Source: VXRD01 sp965242535 (GTDB lineage: Bacteria; Latescibacterota; UBA2968). Taken from it: 64,000 nt of DNA. A program made the translations under genes and the position numbers. The stretch is taken from assembly GCA_965242535.1 (NCBI GenBank), contig OZ251458.1:1798001-1862000 (forward strand), written 5' to 3'. The stretch's first letter is position 1, and each line of letters begins with the position of its first letter. This document shows, piece after piece, positions 1 through 8,020 of the stretch. The notes beneath the pieces are model-generated. The model ran no database searches. It worked only from the letters and a program-made list of their open reading frames with translations, and was not told the DNA's origin.

Positions 1-251
1 GGGCGTTCCCCGTCGAGCGAAATGCAGAAAGACGGACACACGCGCTCGCAGGCTTTGCAGTCGATGCAATCGTGCGAGCCGATGTCTTCTTTTTCGATCA
101 GGACGATCACATTGCGAAACGCCTCCGACATCTCGATTTTTTCCATCGGATAGCGCGAGGTGACGGGCGGTTTCCGAAAGTTGTCCCATGTGACTTTCAT
201 GCCACTCAGCAGGGTTTTGCTGCCGTCGATGATTTCCTTTACGAGTCCCAT
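1..251 (-). CDS. nuoI: NADH-quinone oxidoreductase subunit I, N-terminal part (cut by window edge)
   Basis: Only the first 83 codons are in the window. Reading from the ATG at 251 the protein begins MGLVKEIIDG and reaches a ferredoxin-type cluster motif CIDCKACERVCP, the first of the two 4Fe-4S motifs of NuoI. NuoI carries electrons through the peripheral arm of complex I to the quinone site. An AAAGGA Shine-Dalgarno lies about ten bases upstream. It is the last visible gene of the minus-strand nuo operon and follows nuoH after an unusually long repeat-filled gap. The family call is firm; the rest of the gene lies outside the window. Confidence 0.93.
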   Translation of the reverse strand, partial: MGLVKEIIDGSKTLLSGMKVTWDNFRKPPVTSRYPMEKIEMSEAFRNVIVLIEKEDIGSHDCIDCKACERVCPSFCISLDGER

Positions 252-277
252 GCGTCATTCCTTTGAAGCGATGAGTG

Positions 278-663
278 TTGGGGCGTAAAATGTTACGCCC
301 TTACTGGCCGTCGCCCATTGTCCCCGCGTTGGGGCGTAAAAACGTTACGCCCTTACTGACTGTCGCCCATTGTCCCCGCGTCGGGGCGTAAAATGCCCTT
401 ACTGGCTGTCGCCCATTATCCCCGCGTTGGGGCGTAAAATGTTACGCCCTTACTTTTTGTTACGCCCTTACTGACTGTCGCCCGTTGTCCCCACGTTGGG
501 GCGTAAAATGTTACGCCCTTACTTTTTGTTACGCCCTTACTGACTGTCGCCCGTTGTCCCCACGTTGGGGCGTAAAATGTTACGCCCTTACCTTTTGTTA
601 CGCCCTTACTGGCCGTCGCCCATTGTCCCCACGTTGGGGCGTAAAACGTTACGCCCTTACCCC
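278..663. repeat. Tandem repeat array with internal hairpins, between nuoH and nuoI
   Basis: Seven imperfect direct repeats start at 278, 329, 381, 427, 496, 565 and 634; the last is partial. Units are 51, 52, 46, 69, 69 and 69 bp. Each begins TTGGGGCGTAAAA and most contain the inverted pair GGGCGTAA / TTACGCCC around a 4-5 base loop. The 69-bp units have gained an extra TTACGCCC arm. There is no coding sense on either strand and no unique spacer, so this is a minisatellite of hairpins and not a CRISPR array. Confidence 0.9.
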
Positions 664-676
664 TTTTGTGCCTGTG

Positions 677-702
677 AACTGGCTGTCGCCAGTTGTACCC
701 CG
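677..702. repeat. Dispersed palindromic repeat, family C
   Basis: A perfect 7-bp inverted repeat AACTGGC-TGTC-GCCAGTT is followed by GTACCCC. The same module is found in opposite orientation at 22861-22886 and in a decayed form near 51930-51955. The ACTGGCTGTCGCC segment also resembles part of the tandem unit just upstream, which may have grown from it. Confidence 0.75.
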
Positions 703-756
703 CTCGTGCCTTTTGTGCCTTTTGTGCCTCTTGTGGCTAAATGCCTCTCCCGTCTC

Positions 757-1731
757 TCAAATCAATTTCAACACCAACGTCGTAATCAACAAATTGATCA
801 GCGAGAGGGGGACGAGCACCACCCATGCGAATTTCATGAGTTGGTCGAACCGCAGTCGGGGAAAGGTCCAGCGGAACCACATCATGAGCACGATGAGCGC
901 GTACACCTTGATGAAGAACCACACCGCGTCTGGCAAAATGGGCCCGCGCCAGCCTCCCAAAAAGAGCACGGTCGCCAACGCGCAGGCGAAGATCATGTGG
1001 GAGTATTCGGCAAAGAAGAACAGCCCAAAGCGCATGCCGGAATACTCGGTGTGGAAACCGGCGACGAGTTCGGATTCCGCTTCGGGAATGTCAAAGGGCG
1101 CGCGATTGGTTTCGGCGGTGGCCGCGATGATGAAAATGATCAGCGCGAGGGGTTGCACCAGCACAAAGGGATAGGCCGATTGCGCGAGGGCGATGTCGTA
1201 GAGCGACATGGTGCGCGCGATCATCACAATGGGGATGACCGAGAGGATGAGCGGGATTTCGTAGGAGATATTTTGCGCGACCGAGCGCACCGCGCCGAGC
1301 AGGGCGTATTTGTTATTCGATCCCCATCCCGCCAAAAAGATGCCCACCACGTTGATGCCGCTGATCGCGAGGATCAACACGATGGCGATGTTGAAATCGT
1401 GAAAAATGTACGTGCGCGTGATGGGAAAGAGCGAGGACAGCGCGACCACAGGGGCAAAGACCATGATCGGCGCGATCACGTAGAGCAATTTGTCGGCGTG
1501 TGCGGGCGTGAGGAGTTCTTTGCTGAGCAATTTGCCCATGTCGAAAATTTGTTGCATCAGCCCAAAGGGGCCGCGCTGCGGCCCAATGCGCCGCTGAATG
1601 CGCGCGCTGAGCTTGCGCTCGAGCCAGATCAACATGATGGCATTGACGCTCAAATAGCCCATAATCACCGCAATGGTCACACCCAGCGCGAGATAGGGAT
1701 TGTCAAAAAGTTGGACGATGTCTGTTTTCAT
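757..1731 (-). CDS. nuoH: NADH-quinone oxidoreductase subunit H
   Basis: 324 residues, normal NuoH length, with about eight hydrophobic helices. Both family signatures are present: RIGPQRGPFGLMQ early and APFDIPEAESELVAGF in the middle. NuoH forms the quinone-access channel of complex I and links the peripheral arm to the membrane arm. It follows nuoD directly after about 105 bp, with no nuoE, nuoF or nuoG, so this operon encodes the core complex without the NADH-dehydrogenase module, unless that module lies elsewhere. The start at MKTDIVQLF has only a weak ribosome site. Confidence 0.97.
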   Translation of the reverse strand: MKTDIVQLFDNPYLALGVTIAVIMGYLSVNAIMLIWLERKLSARIQRRIGPQRGPFGLMQQIFDMGKLLSKELLTPAHADKLLYVIAPIMVFAPVVALSSLFPITRTYIFHDFNIAIVLILAISGINVVGIFLAGWGSNNKYALLGAVRSVAQNISYEIPLILSVIPIVMIARTMSLYDIALAQSAYPFVLVQPLALIIFIIAATAETNRAPFDIPEAESELVAGFHTEYSGMRFGLFFFAEYSHMIFACALATVLFLGGWRGPILPDAVWFFIKVYALIVLMMWFRWTFPRLRFDQLMKFAWVVLVPLSLINLLITTLVLKLI

Positions 1732-1837
1732 TGTGAGTTTGTGGTTTGATCAACAAGGGGATCGCGAGGGAGTTCGCCATTCTCGGTTTGACGCCCGATG
1801 GCATTTGAGCCGCCATCCGAGCATTCGCGTCCCTCCG

Positions 1838-2968
1838 CTATCTGTCGATCTCGGGCACGACGATGTCGATGCTACCTAGGATGGCGACCGCGTCGGCGAG
1901 GAGGGTGCCGGGCATGACCGCGGGCATGGTCGAGATGTGTGAAAAGGACGGGGTTCGCAATTTGAGGCGGAACGGGATGTCGCTGCCGTCGCTGGCGATG
2001 TACATGCCGAAATTGCCGCGCGGGGATTCCACGGAAAAATAATGGTCGCCTTCGGGCGGGCGAATGCGCCTGGGCACGCGGGCCGCGATAAAGGGCCCGT
2101 CGGGCATCGCGCTTGCGGCGCGTTCGACAATGCGAATGCTCTGGCGCAATTCCTCCATGCGAACGAGCGTGCGGGCAAAGCAATCGCCCGCGGTTTGGGT
2201 GGGCACGTCAAAGTCGAAGCGGTCGTAAATGCCGTAGGGTTCGTCTTTCCGCACGTCATGGGCTATGCCCATCGCGCGCAGGCACGGGCCGGTGATCGCG
2301 TACTTTTGAACGAGATCGGGCGCGAAAACGCCCACGCCCATGGTGCGTTCTCGAAAGATGACATTGCCGATGACCAGCTTTTCGTACTCTTTTAACCGAT
2401 CCCGAAAATAGGTGCAAAAGTCGGCGACCTGCTCGAGGAACACATCATCTACATCGAGGCTCACGCCCCCGAATCGCGCGTAGCAATACGTGAGGCGCGA
2501 TCCCGTGATGCGGTCGAGGATATCGAGGATTTTCTCCCGGTCGTCAAACGCGTAGAGAAACGGGGTGAACGCGCCTAGGTCCATCAAAAACGTGCCCAAC
2601 CAGAGCAAGTGGCTCGAGATGCGGTTGAGCTCATTGCAGATTATTCGGATGTACTCGGCGCGTTCGGGCACGTCAATGCCCATCGCGCGCTCAATCGCTT
2701 GGCAATAGCCCACGTTGTAGATCATCCCGCCGAGGTAATCCACGCGGCTCGGGTTGGGCAAGAACTGGAGGTAGTCCCGATTCTCCGCCATTTTCTCGTG
2801 CGCCCGATGCCCGTATCCGATAACCGGCTCTGCGGAAATCACGCGCTCGCCGTCCAAGTGCAACTTGATCCGCATAACGCCGTGCGTGGAGGGGTGTTGC
2901 GGCCCCATGTTGAGATAGTACGTATCGCGGTTTTGCGGGTCTTGGGCGACCTCGAATCGGCTGTCCAT
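1838..2968 (-). CDS. nuoD: NADH-quinone oxidoreductase subunit D
   Basis: 376 residues, the 49-kDa subunit related to the large subunit of NiFe hydrogenases. The N-terminal NMGPQHPSTHGVMR motif is diagnostic; the motif HRAHEKMAENRDY and the C-terminal SHISTMPAVMPGTLLADAVAILGSIDIV region also fit (the last is given here as the end of the protein, split for reference: SHISTMPAVMPG then TLLADAVAILGS). With NuoB it forms the quinone-binding cavity of complex I. It starts 10 bp after the nuoC stop and is not fused to nuoC. Confidence 0.97.
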   Translation of the reverse strand: MDSRFEVAQDPQNRDTYYLNMGPQHPSTHGVMRIKLHLDGERVISAEPVIGYGHRAHEKMAENRDYLQFLPNPSRVDYLGGMIYNVGYCQAIERAMGIDVPERAEYIRIICNELNRISSHLLWLGTFLMDLGAFTPFLYAFDDREKILDILDRITGSRLTYCYARFGGVSLDVDDVFLEQVADFCTYFRDRLKEYEKLVIGNVIFRERTMGVGVFAPDLVQKYAITGPCLRAMGIAHDVRKDEPYGIYDRFDFDVPTQTAGDCFARTLVRMEELRQSIRIVERAASAMPDGPFIAARVPRRIRPPEGDHYFSVESPRGNFGMYIASDGSDIPFRLKLRTPSFSHISTMPAVMPGTLLADAVAILGSIDIVVPEIDR

Positions 2969-2977
2969 TGCGCGGCC

Positions 2978-3421
2978 TCACTCGCTGCGATAGGGGCTGG
3001 GGGGATCGACGAAGTCTTTGAGCAGGGGATGGCCTACGTAATCTTCTTCCATCAAAATGCGTTTTAGCTCCGGATGCCCGTCAAACGCGACGCCGTACAT
3101 GTCGAAAATTTCGCGCTCGTACCAGTCCGCCGCAGGAAAAATCGCGGCGATGCTCGGCGCGGTTGCGTCCGGAGAGAGGTCGCAGGCGATCCCATGCCGC
3201 TGGGGCGCGCCGCATCGGTTGAATTGGTAGATCAGGCGAAAGACGCCGTCCACCGCCCGCCGATCTTGGCAGGTGAGCATTTCGAGGTGAAAGTTTTCAG
3301 CGAAAAAAACCTCGGCGATCTGCGGGAGATCGCCCGGCGATGCCGCGCCGTGCAGGTGATACCCGCGTTCGGGATGGGGCGTCGCATCGCTTATGAGCGC
3401 GGAGAGTTTGTCGGCGATCAT
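2978..3421 (-). CDS. nuoC: NADH-quinone oxidoreductase subunit C
   Basis: 147 residues from MIADKLSAL, which overlaps the nuoB stop codon as ATGA (3421-3418), a sign of translational coupling. The family motif DWYEREIFDMYGV is present, followed by the RILMEEDYVGHPLLKDF tail typical of the 30-kDa subunit. NuoC belongs to the peripheral arm. The frame stays open upstream inside nuoB, but that extension has no NuoC-like content. Confidence 0.96.
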   Translation of the reverse strand: MIADKLSALISDATPHPERGYHLHGAASPGDLPQIAEVFFAENFHLEMLTCQDRRAVDGVFRLIYQFNRCGAPQRHGIACDLSPDATAPSIAAIFPAADWYEREIFDMYGVAFDGHPELKRILMEEDYVGHPLLKDFVDPPSPYRSE

Positions 3422-3951
3422 CTGTCGAATCCCTTTCCGGCTTTGATTTTCTCTTCCAGCTTGAACAGCGCGGCGAACAGGGCTTCTGGGCGCGGCGGGC
3501 AACCGGGGACGTACACATCCACCGGCACGATTTTGTCCGCGCCTTCGACAATGGCGTATTGCCCGGGATATTTGAACGGGCCGCCGTCGATGGTGCAGCC
3601 GCCCATGGCAATGGCCCACTTGGGCGCGGGCATTTGATCCCACAGGGTTTTGATCGCAGGGGCCATTTTGCGCGAGATCGTGCCCGCGAGGATCATGACA
3701 TCGGCTTGGCGCGCACTCGGGCGAAACACGCCTGCGCCAATGCGGTCGAGGTCGAACCGCGCCGCGCCTGCGGCCATCATTTCAATCGCGCAACAGGCCA
3801 GTCCAAACGTGAGCGGCCACAGGGATCGCGCCCGTGCGTGGTTGAGCAGGTTTTCCAGCATGTCCATGTGGACCAACGGGCCGACCTGTTCGCGCAGTTC
3901 TTCGATGTTTTTGGGATCGCCCGCTATGAGGGGGAGGTCGTCGGGGGTCAT
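3418..3951 (-). CDS. nuoB: NADH-quinone oxidoreductase subunit B
   Basis: 177 residues from MTPDDLPLI, preceded by a GGAGAA ribosome site and overlapping the nuoA stop as ATGA. The cysteines that hold the terminal N2 4Fe-4S cluster are visible in LACCAIEMM, MGGCTIDGG and PGCPPRPEAL. N2 passes electrons to quinone at the NuoB/NuoD interface. A longer in-frame upstream start exists, but it would run into nuoA and lacks family similarity. Confidence 0.97.
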   Translation of the reverse strand: MTPDDLPLIAGDPKNIEELREQVGPLVHMDMLENLLNHARARSLWPLTFGLACCAIEMMAAGAARFDLDRIGAGVFRPSARQADVMILAGTISRKMAPAIKTLWDQMPAPKWAIAMGGCTIDGGPFKYPGQYAIVEGADKIVPVDVYVPGCPPRPEALFAALFKLEEKIKAGKGFDR

Positions 3952-4325
3952 GATTCGCTTCTCCAGTGCAAAACGCCTTTGCGCCACGCATAGACGATGG
4001 CGAGAAAAAGGATGCCGATAAAAATCGTCAATTCGATGAAATCGCGCCAAACATACGTTCCCGAGTCGTAGATCACGGCGATGGGCAGAATGTAGAGCAC
4101 ATCGACTTCAAAGGCGACGAAGATGAGCGCGAACAGATAGTAGGCAATATCAAAGCGCACCCACGCGCTACCGATGGTATCCACGCCGCATTCGTACGTA
4201 TCCCGCGTCTTGCGGCCCCGCGCCCTCGGCGAGATGATCAGCGGCAACACCACCGGAATCGCGCCGAGCACCACTCCCGCAACCAACAACGCGCCGAGAA
4301 ACCCGTATTGCGAAATCCAGTCCAT
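3948..4325 (-). CDS. nuoA: NADH-quinone oxidoreductase subunit A
   Basis: 125 residues with three membrane helices and the conserved YECGVDTIGSAWVRFDI loop of NuoA near residues 44-60. It is the first gene of the minus-strand nuoABCD-H-I operon and is coupled to nuoB by an ATGA overlap. NuoA sits beside NuoH in the membrane arm. No promoter is obvious in the 16 bp before the next upstream gene, so transcription may enter from further upstream. Confidence 0.96.
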   Translation of the reverse strand: MDWISQYGFLGALLVAGVVLGAIPVVLPLIISPRARGRKTRDTYECGVDTIGSAWVRFDIAYYLFALIFVAFEVDVLYILPIAVIYDSGTYVWRDFIELTIFIGILFLAIVYAWRKGVLHWRSES

Positions 4326-4341
4326 AATTTTTCCTTTTGCG

Positions 4342-4773
4342 TTATGCGAGTTTCCAAACCAGCCAAATCAGGATGACCAACACATTGTAAAAAGGCCAAA
4401 TCGCAGAAGAACCCAAACTCCGTGCAAACCGCCGGCCAATTCGCCCCCTCGGACGCACCACATAGAGATCGGACAACGCGACCTCGCCCTTGTGGAGTTT
4501 GCCGACAAATGCGTTGTACGAACCGCGAAAAGCGCGTTCCAGCGCCAAGTAGTAGGTGTCGAGAAACAGAAACAGCACCGCCGGGATGAATGCGAGTGGC
4601 AGGTCTTTTCGGGCCGATAGCAACAGCATTACCACCACCATCAGGACGCACCACATCTTGCAGGACGCGCTGTTGCCCGCCATCCGCTGGATGACCGCCT
4701 GAAGGATGGACAGATGCGCTCTCACAGCCTCGGACTCCGCGTCGTATTTCTCGGCTTGCGATTGCTCTGCCAT
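4342..4773 (-). CDS. Two-helix membrane protein of a family found beside TIR-like genes
   Basis: 143 residues. The cytoplasmic N-terminal part contains ILQAVIQRMAGNSASCKMW, followed by two close hydrophobic segments (about residues 39-53 and 58-73) and FLDTYYLALERAFRGSY. The pattern 'Q-x-VI-x-RMA-x-NS-x3-K-x-W' then 'LD-x-YYL-x2-E-x2-FR-x-YN' is one I recognise from many small proteins encoded next to TIR-domain genes. A third hydrophobic stretch ends the protein. The TIR-like gene lies 142 bp upstream on the same strand. A role as membrane effector or anchor is inferred; the family has no function that I know of. Confidence 0.7.
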   Translation of the reverse strand: MAEQSQAEKYDAESEAVRAHLSILQAVIQRMAGNSASCKMWCVLMVVVMLLLSARKDLPLAFIPAVLFLFLDTYYLALERAFRGSYNAFVGKLHKGEVALSDLYVVRPRGRIGRRFARSLGSSAIWPFYNVLVILIWLVWKLA

Positions 4774-4915
4774 GGTTCCTCCTCGTGGTTTATGTGGTTA
4801 AACGCATCGGAATTCCTGCTTTCTGCCATTTCACTACGGATACTGTTTGCGAGTCTCTATCGCATTCTTAACCCAATCCGCAATGTTGTTCTTAATGTGA
4901 TTATACACAAGTCTG

Positions 4916-5383
4916 CTATATATATGGAGGATTGTATATAGGCACAGCAAAAGACATGGGAATCCATGGAACCAATTTGTTGAATGTGGGGACTGTGAAG
5001 TTGTCGAACGGGTTCCGTCCCTCTGCTGATGGGCGTCTGTTTTTGTCCAAGAGTTTGTGGATGTAAATTCCGAGCAAGCCCTTGCGGTCATCCCATGATT
5101 TTTTTATTTCGTATTCGATCCATTTTCGACCAGCAGTATGGCTTCCAATCAGAACAACCGTACAGGATCTTGGACGAATCTGATCATCAATCCATTTTTT
5201 AATAGCAACGTCACCGCGCCTTTTGACTTCTTCCCAAGCGTTGTCGCTGACGGGTTTATTGCCATCGAGAGCACCGATATTCCGAATCTGACCGGCACGC
5301 CAAACGTCCTGCTTATGGTGAAAGCTAAAAAAGACCCGCCGTTTCACAGAGTTCTCAATAATGATTCGTTCCCAAGATTTCAT
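4916..5383 (-). CDS. TIR-like domain protein (ThsB / DUF1863 type)
   Basis: 155 residues. The core reads RRVFFSFHHKQDVWRAGQIRN (residues 15-35, quoted in part: VFFSFH then DVWRAGQIRN), then TVVLIGSHTAGRKWIEYEI and KGLLGIYIH, which is the layout of the TIR-like domain known from Thoeris ThsB. E90 or E92 in the WIEYEI helix is the candidate catalytic or structural acid. ThsB proteins use NAD to make a nucleotide signal; whether this one does is unknown, because no ThsA-like partner is visible. The gene is AT-rich relative to its neighbours, which suggests transfer. It precedes the two-helix membrane gene on the same strand. Confidence 0.75.
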   Translation of the reverse strand: MKSWERIIIENSVKRRVFFSFHHKQDVWRAGQIRNIGALDGNKPVSDNAWEEVKRRGDVAIKKWIDDQIRPRSCTVVLIGSHTAGRKWIEYEIKKSWDDRKGLLGIYIHKLLDKNRRPSAEGRNPFDNFTVPTFNKLVPWIPMSFAVPIYNPPYI

Positions 5384-5612
5384 AATAGCCTCCTGCTATG
5401 CGTTGATTATCAAAATTCGGTCATAAATTACATTGTTGACCAAATAAATCAAGCGGATTGGTATAAGAAAGCCGAGATTTCCTCGTTTTGCAAATGGGGC
5501 GTGCGTCAAATGCTTGATATTGCCGGGTAAGTGGGTTATTTTGCGTCCGAATTGGGGATGATCGATTTTGGGATGGACGGCTGGCGAACGGGTATTGACA
5601 GGAGGACATGTT

Positions 5613-6707
5613 ATGAAAATCACGGGCGTCGATTTGATTCCGGTCGCATCCAAACGCGAGACCGGGTCTGTGTCCAGGCACGTCATTATTCGCCTGCATG
5701 CGGATCGGGGACTGGTCGGCCTGGGCGAAATGTCCGATGTGGGCGACTGGGGGGTGATGTACGATCTCGATGATATCAAGCGCGCGTACGAGTCCTTGCT
5801 CATCGGAAAGAATCCCCTAGAGTGGCGCGCCATTGCCATCGCGGCCAGGTCGCGCCTGCGAATGGGTGGGGCGGTTCGCGCGGGATTCGAGATCGGGCTG
5901 TTCGACTTGATCGGCAAGATCCAAAACCAGTCGGTGGCGGGCATCTTCGGGGGCGCGTTGCGAGATAGGTTGCGCGTGTGCTACCCGATCTTCAGGAACA
6001 CTTCGCGGCGAGATGCCGAAGAGAATATCGCGCGCGTCAACCGCCGCATGAAAGAGGGGCAAGACCTGTTTCGGCTGTATCACGGGGGCAATCTAGAAGC
6101 GGACGAGATATTTTTGGATGGCGTGAAATCGACTTGGGGAGATCGATTCGTGCTGAAATCCCTGGACTTCAGCGGCGTACACAAATGGAAACGGGTCGTC
6201 CAAGCACTCGCGGTCCTGCTGAAGTACTACGCGCCTTTTCACTTGGAGTCCGTCTCCGACCGAAAAGACCGCGAGGGTCAGTACGAGGTCCGCAAGCGAA
6301 TCGACTTGCCCATCAGCGAGCACGTCAGTTCGATAGACCAAGCGTGCGAATTTGCCCGACATCGGTACGTGGATATCTTCAACATCAGCCTGTCGGGCGC
6401 GGGTGGATTCACAAACGCGCTGCCCATTGCCCAAGTCGCCGACGCCGCTGGCCTGTCGTGTCTGGTGGGGACGACGCAGGAACTCTCTATCGGCGTAGCC
6501 GCGCAGGCCATGTTCGGCTCGGTCGTGGAAAATCTCGATTATCCGGGCGATCCAACCGGTGGCCTGCTCTACGAGAGCGATGTGGTCAAAAAGCGCGTGC
6601 AGTACGAAAAGGGCTATTTGATCGTCCCCAAAGGCCCGGGGCTGGGAATGGAACTGGACGAGGAAAAGCTCGGCGCGATTTCAGAGCCTTTGCGCTCTGT
6701 GCCCTAA
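5613..6707 (+). CDS. Enolase-superfamily enzyme (mandelate racemase / muconate-lactonizing type)
   Basis: 364 residues from MKITGVDLIPV; a GGAGG site at 5601-5605 decides this start over an ATG 45 bp upstream. The N-terminal capping domain is followed by a TIM barrel with likely metal ligands in KSLDFSG, FHLESV and ISEHV, and the later VGTTQELSIG strand. The usual KxK base motif is not clear, so the substrate cannot be named. It opens a plus-strand cluster of small-molecule oxidation and dehydration genes. The C-terminal LIVPKGPGLGMELD is typical of the family. Confidence 0.85.
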   Translation: MKITGVDLIPVASKRETGSVSRHVIIRLHADRGLVGLGEMSDVGDWGVMYDLDDIKRAYESLLIGKNPLEWRAIAIAARSRLRMGGAVRAGFEIGLFDLIGKIQNQSVAGIFGGALRDRLRVCYPIFRNTSRRDAEENIARVNRRMKEGQDLFRLYHGGNLEADEIFLDGVKSTWGDRFVLKSLDFSGVHKWKRVVQALAVLLKYYAPFHLESVSDRKDREGQYEVRKRIDLPISEHVSSIDQACEFARHRYVDIFNISLSGAGGFTNALPIAQVADAAGLSCLVGTTQELSIGVAAQAMFGSVVENLDYPGDPTGGLLYESDVVKKRVQYEKGYLIVPKGPGLGMELDEEKLGAISEPLRSVP

Positions 6708-6752
6708 CGCAGCTCGAAGTCGCATCCGTTAAGCAATGAGAGGAGTAGTGCC

Positions 6753-7580
6753 ATGTCCCAAACAGCGACTTGGCAACCTGTTGAAGGCCGTGTCGATGAG
6801 ATTCTCGCGCGGGTTCCCAGGCCGTTCGACGCGATGAGGGCGAGCGAAATTCCCGCCGCGATCGTGCGCCGCGCATTTCCCGCCGATCACTGTGCGGCAC
6901 TCATCGAGCGATTTTACACCCGCGGCCTCCTCTACGACCCGCGCAAAACGGGCGAACTCCGGCGCGTCGATATCGGCACGAGTCTGGGCCATCTCGGACG
7001 CGATCCGGACGCCTTTTACGACCATGCGCGGCAGACCCACGCCCTCTTCGCGTCCCTGTTTGACGGGTATGACGATCCGGTGCGGACGCTCTACGCCGCG
7101 CTCGCCAAAATGCTTCCGCACAAACGGGTGATGACAGCGCGCAGCCCCGACGGGCGGCTTTACGGCCCCGCCATTTTCAGAACGTACTACGAGGGATTGG
7201 GCCACTATCCGCATTACGATTCCGTATCCAAGCGGTCCAAACGCTACGAATTTTCCGCGTCTCGATTCGACCATCAGTTCGCGGCCGTGCTCTGCTTTCA
7301 GAACAGCGAAAACCGCGGCGACAGCGGGGAAGGCATCCTGTACAACGCGCCCATGTCGCCCGAGTTTCAAGGCCCGCTCGACGCGAAGCGATTTCGGGAA
7401 TACGCGGATCGGCACGGCATCGCGCGCGCGCAAATCCACCTCGAACCGGGGGATCTCTACTTTTTTTGTTCCGAGACGATTCACGAAGTCCCCTTCGTCG
7501 TCGGAGATGTGCCGCGCGTCGTCCTCGCCTCGTTCATCGGCATGTCCGAGGACGATCCCGAGGTCTATGTCTGGTCTTGA
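6753..7580 (+). CDS. 2OG-Fe(II)-dependent oxygenase-like protein
   Basis: 275 residues. The iron-binding triad is readable as HYD in GHYPHYDSVS (about residue 150), and as the distal histidine in SETIHEVPFV, followed by the 2-oxoglutarate-binding arginine in VPRVVLASF. The protein lies 45 bp after the enolase-family gene with an AGGAG site and probably shares its transcript. The substrate is unknown. Homology to repeat element A begins at its stop codon, so an old insertion or recombination replaced the native downstream sequence. Confidence 0.8.
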   Translation: MSQTATWQPVEGRVDEILARVPRPFDAMRASEIPAAIVRRAFPADHCAALIERFYTRGLLYDPRKTGELRRVDIGTSLGHLGRDPDAFYDHARQTHALFASLFDGYDDPVRTLYAALAKMLPHKRVMTARSPDGRLYGPAIFRTYYEGLGHYPHYDSVSKRSKRYEFSASRFDHQFAAVLCFQNSENRGDSGEGILYNAPMSPEFQGPLDAKRFREYADRHGIARAQIHLEPGDLYFFCSETIHEVPFVVGDVPRVVLASFIGMSEDDPEVYVWS

Positions 7581-7885
7581 ATTTGATACGCACAAATCAG
7601 CACCGACATTGCTCGCTTTTCTAAAACTTTGGTCCTACAGCATCGTGGGTTGCCTTCGATGCCTTCGGCGACTTACTTTTTGTCAACAGCAACAAAAAGT
7701 AAGCAAAAAATGCCGCTCTCATGCGCCGAGGGGCTAGGCACAGCGCAAATCGCTTTTGTAAGAGAACGACATGCGACAGCCTGCAAAGTGGGTTGCAAAA
7801 TGGATGTTGGTTGCGAGACGGACTTGCGCGCTGTGCGCGATGGCTTTTGTTGAGGATCTTTTGTGAGGGCACATTTGGCGATGGT
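7580..7885 (+). mobile_element. Dispersed element A, truncated copy 1
   Basis: This stretch is closely similar to the interior of element A copies at 38637-39036 and 43456-43882, including a hairpin in which ACTTACTTTTTGT faces ACAAAAAGTAAGC. Both terminal inverted repeats are missing here. It carries the same 70-90 codon open frame as the other copies (MPSATYFL...). The rest of the gap to 8020 is AT-rich with no gene that I can support. Confidence 0.8.
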
Positions 7886-8020
7886 TTATTTTTTGTACGG
7901 CATCACATCCGTCATTTTCTTAAAAAAATTGAAATTCCAAATTATTTGATTTACAGAGTATTTACCCCGCTCATGGCGAAACGCGCCTCTCATTTTCATC
8001 TCTAAATTTTGGATTGCCCC

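Noticed and set aside
278..663. CRISPR array
   Set aside because: Units are contiguous and differ in length; there are no unique spacers and no cas genes.
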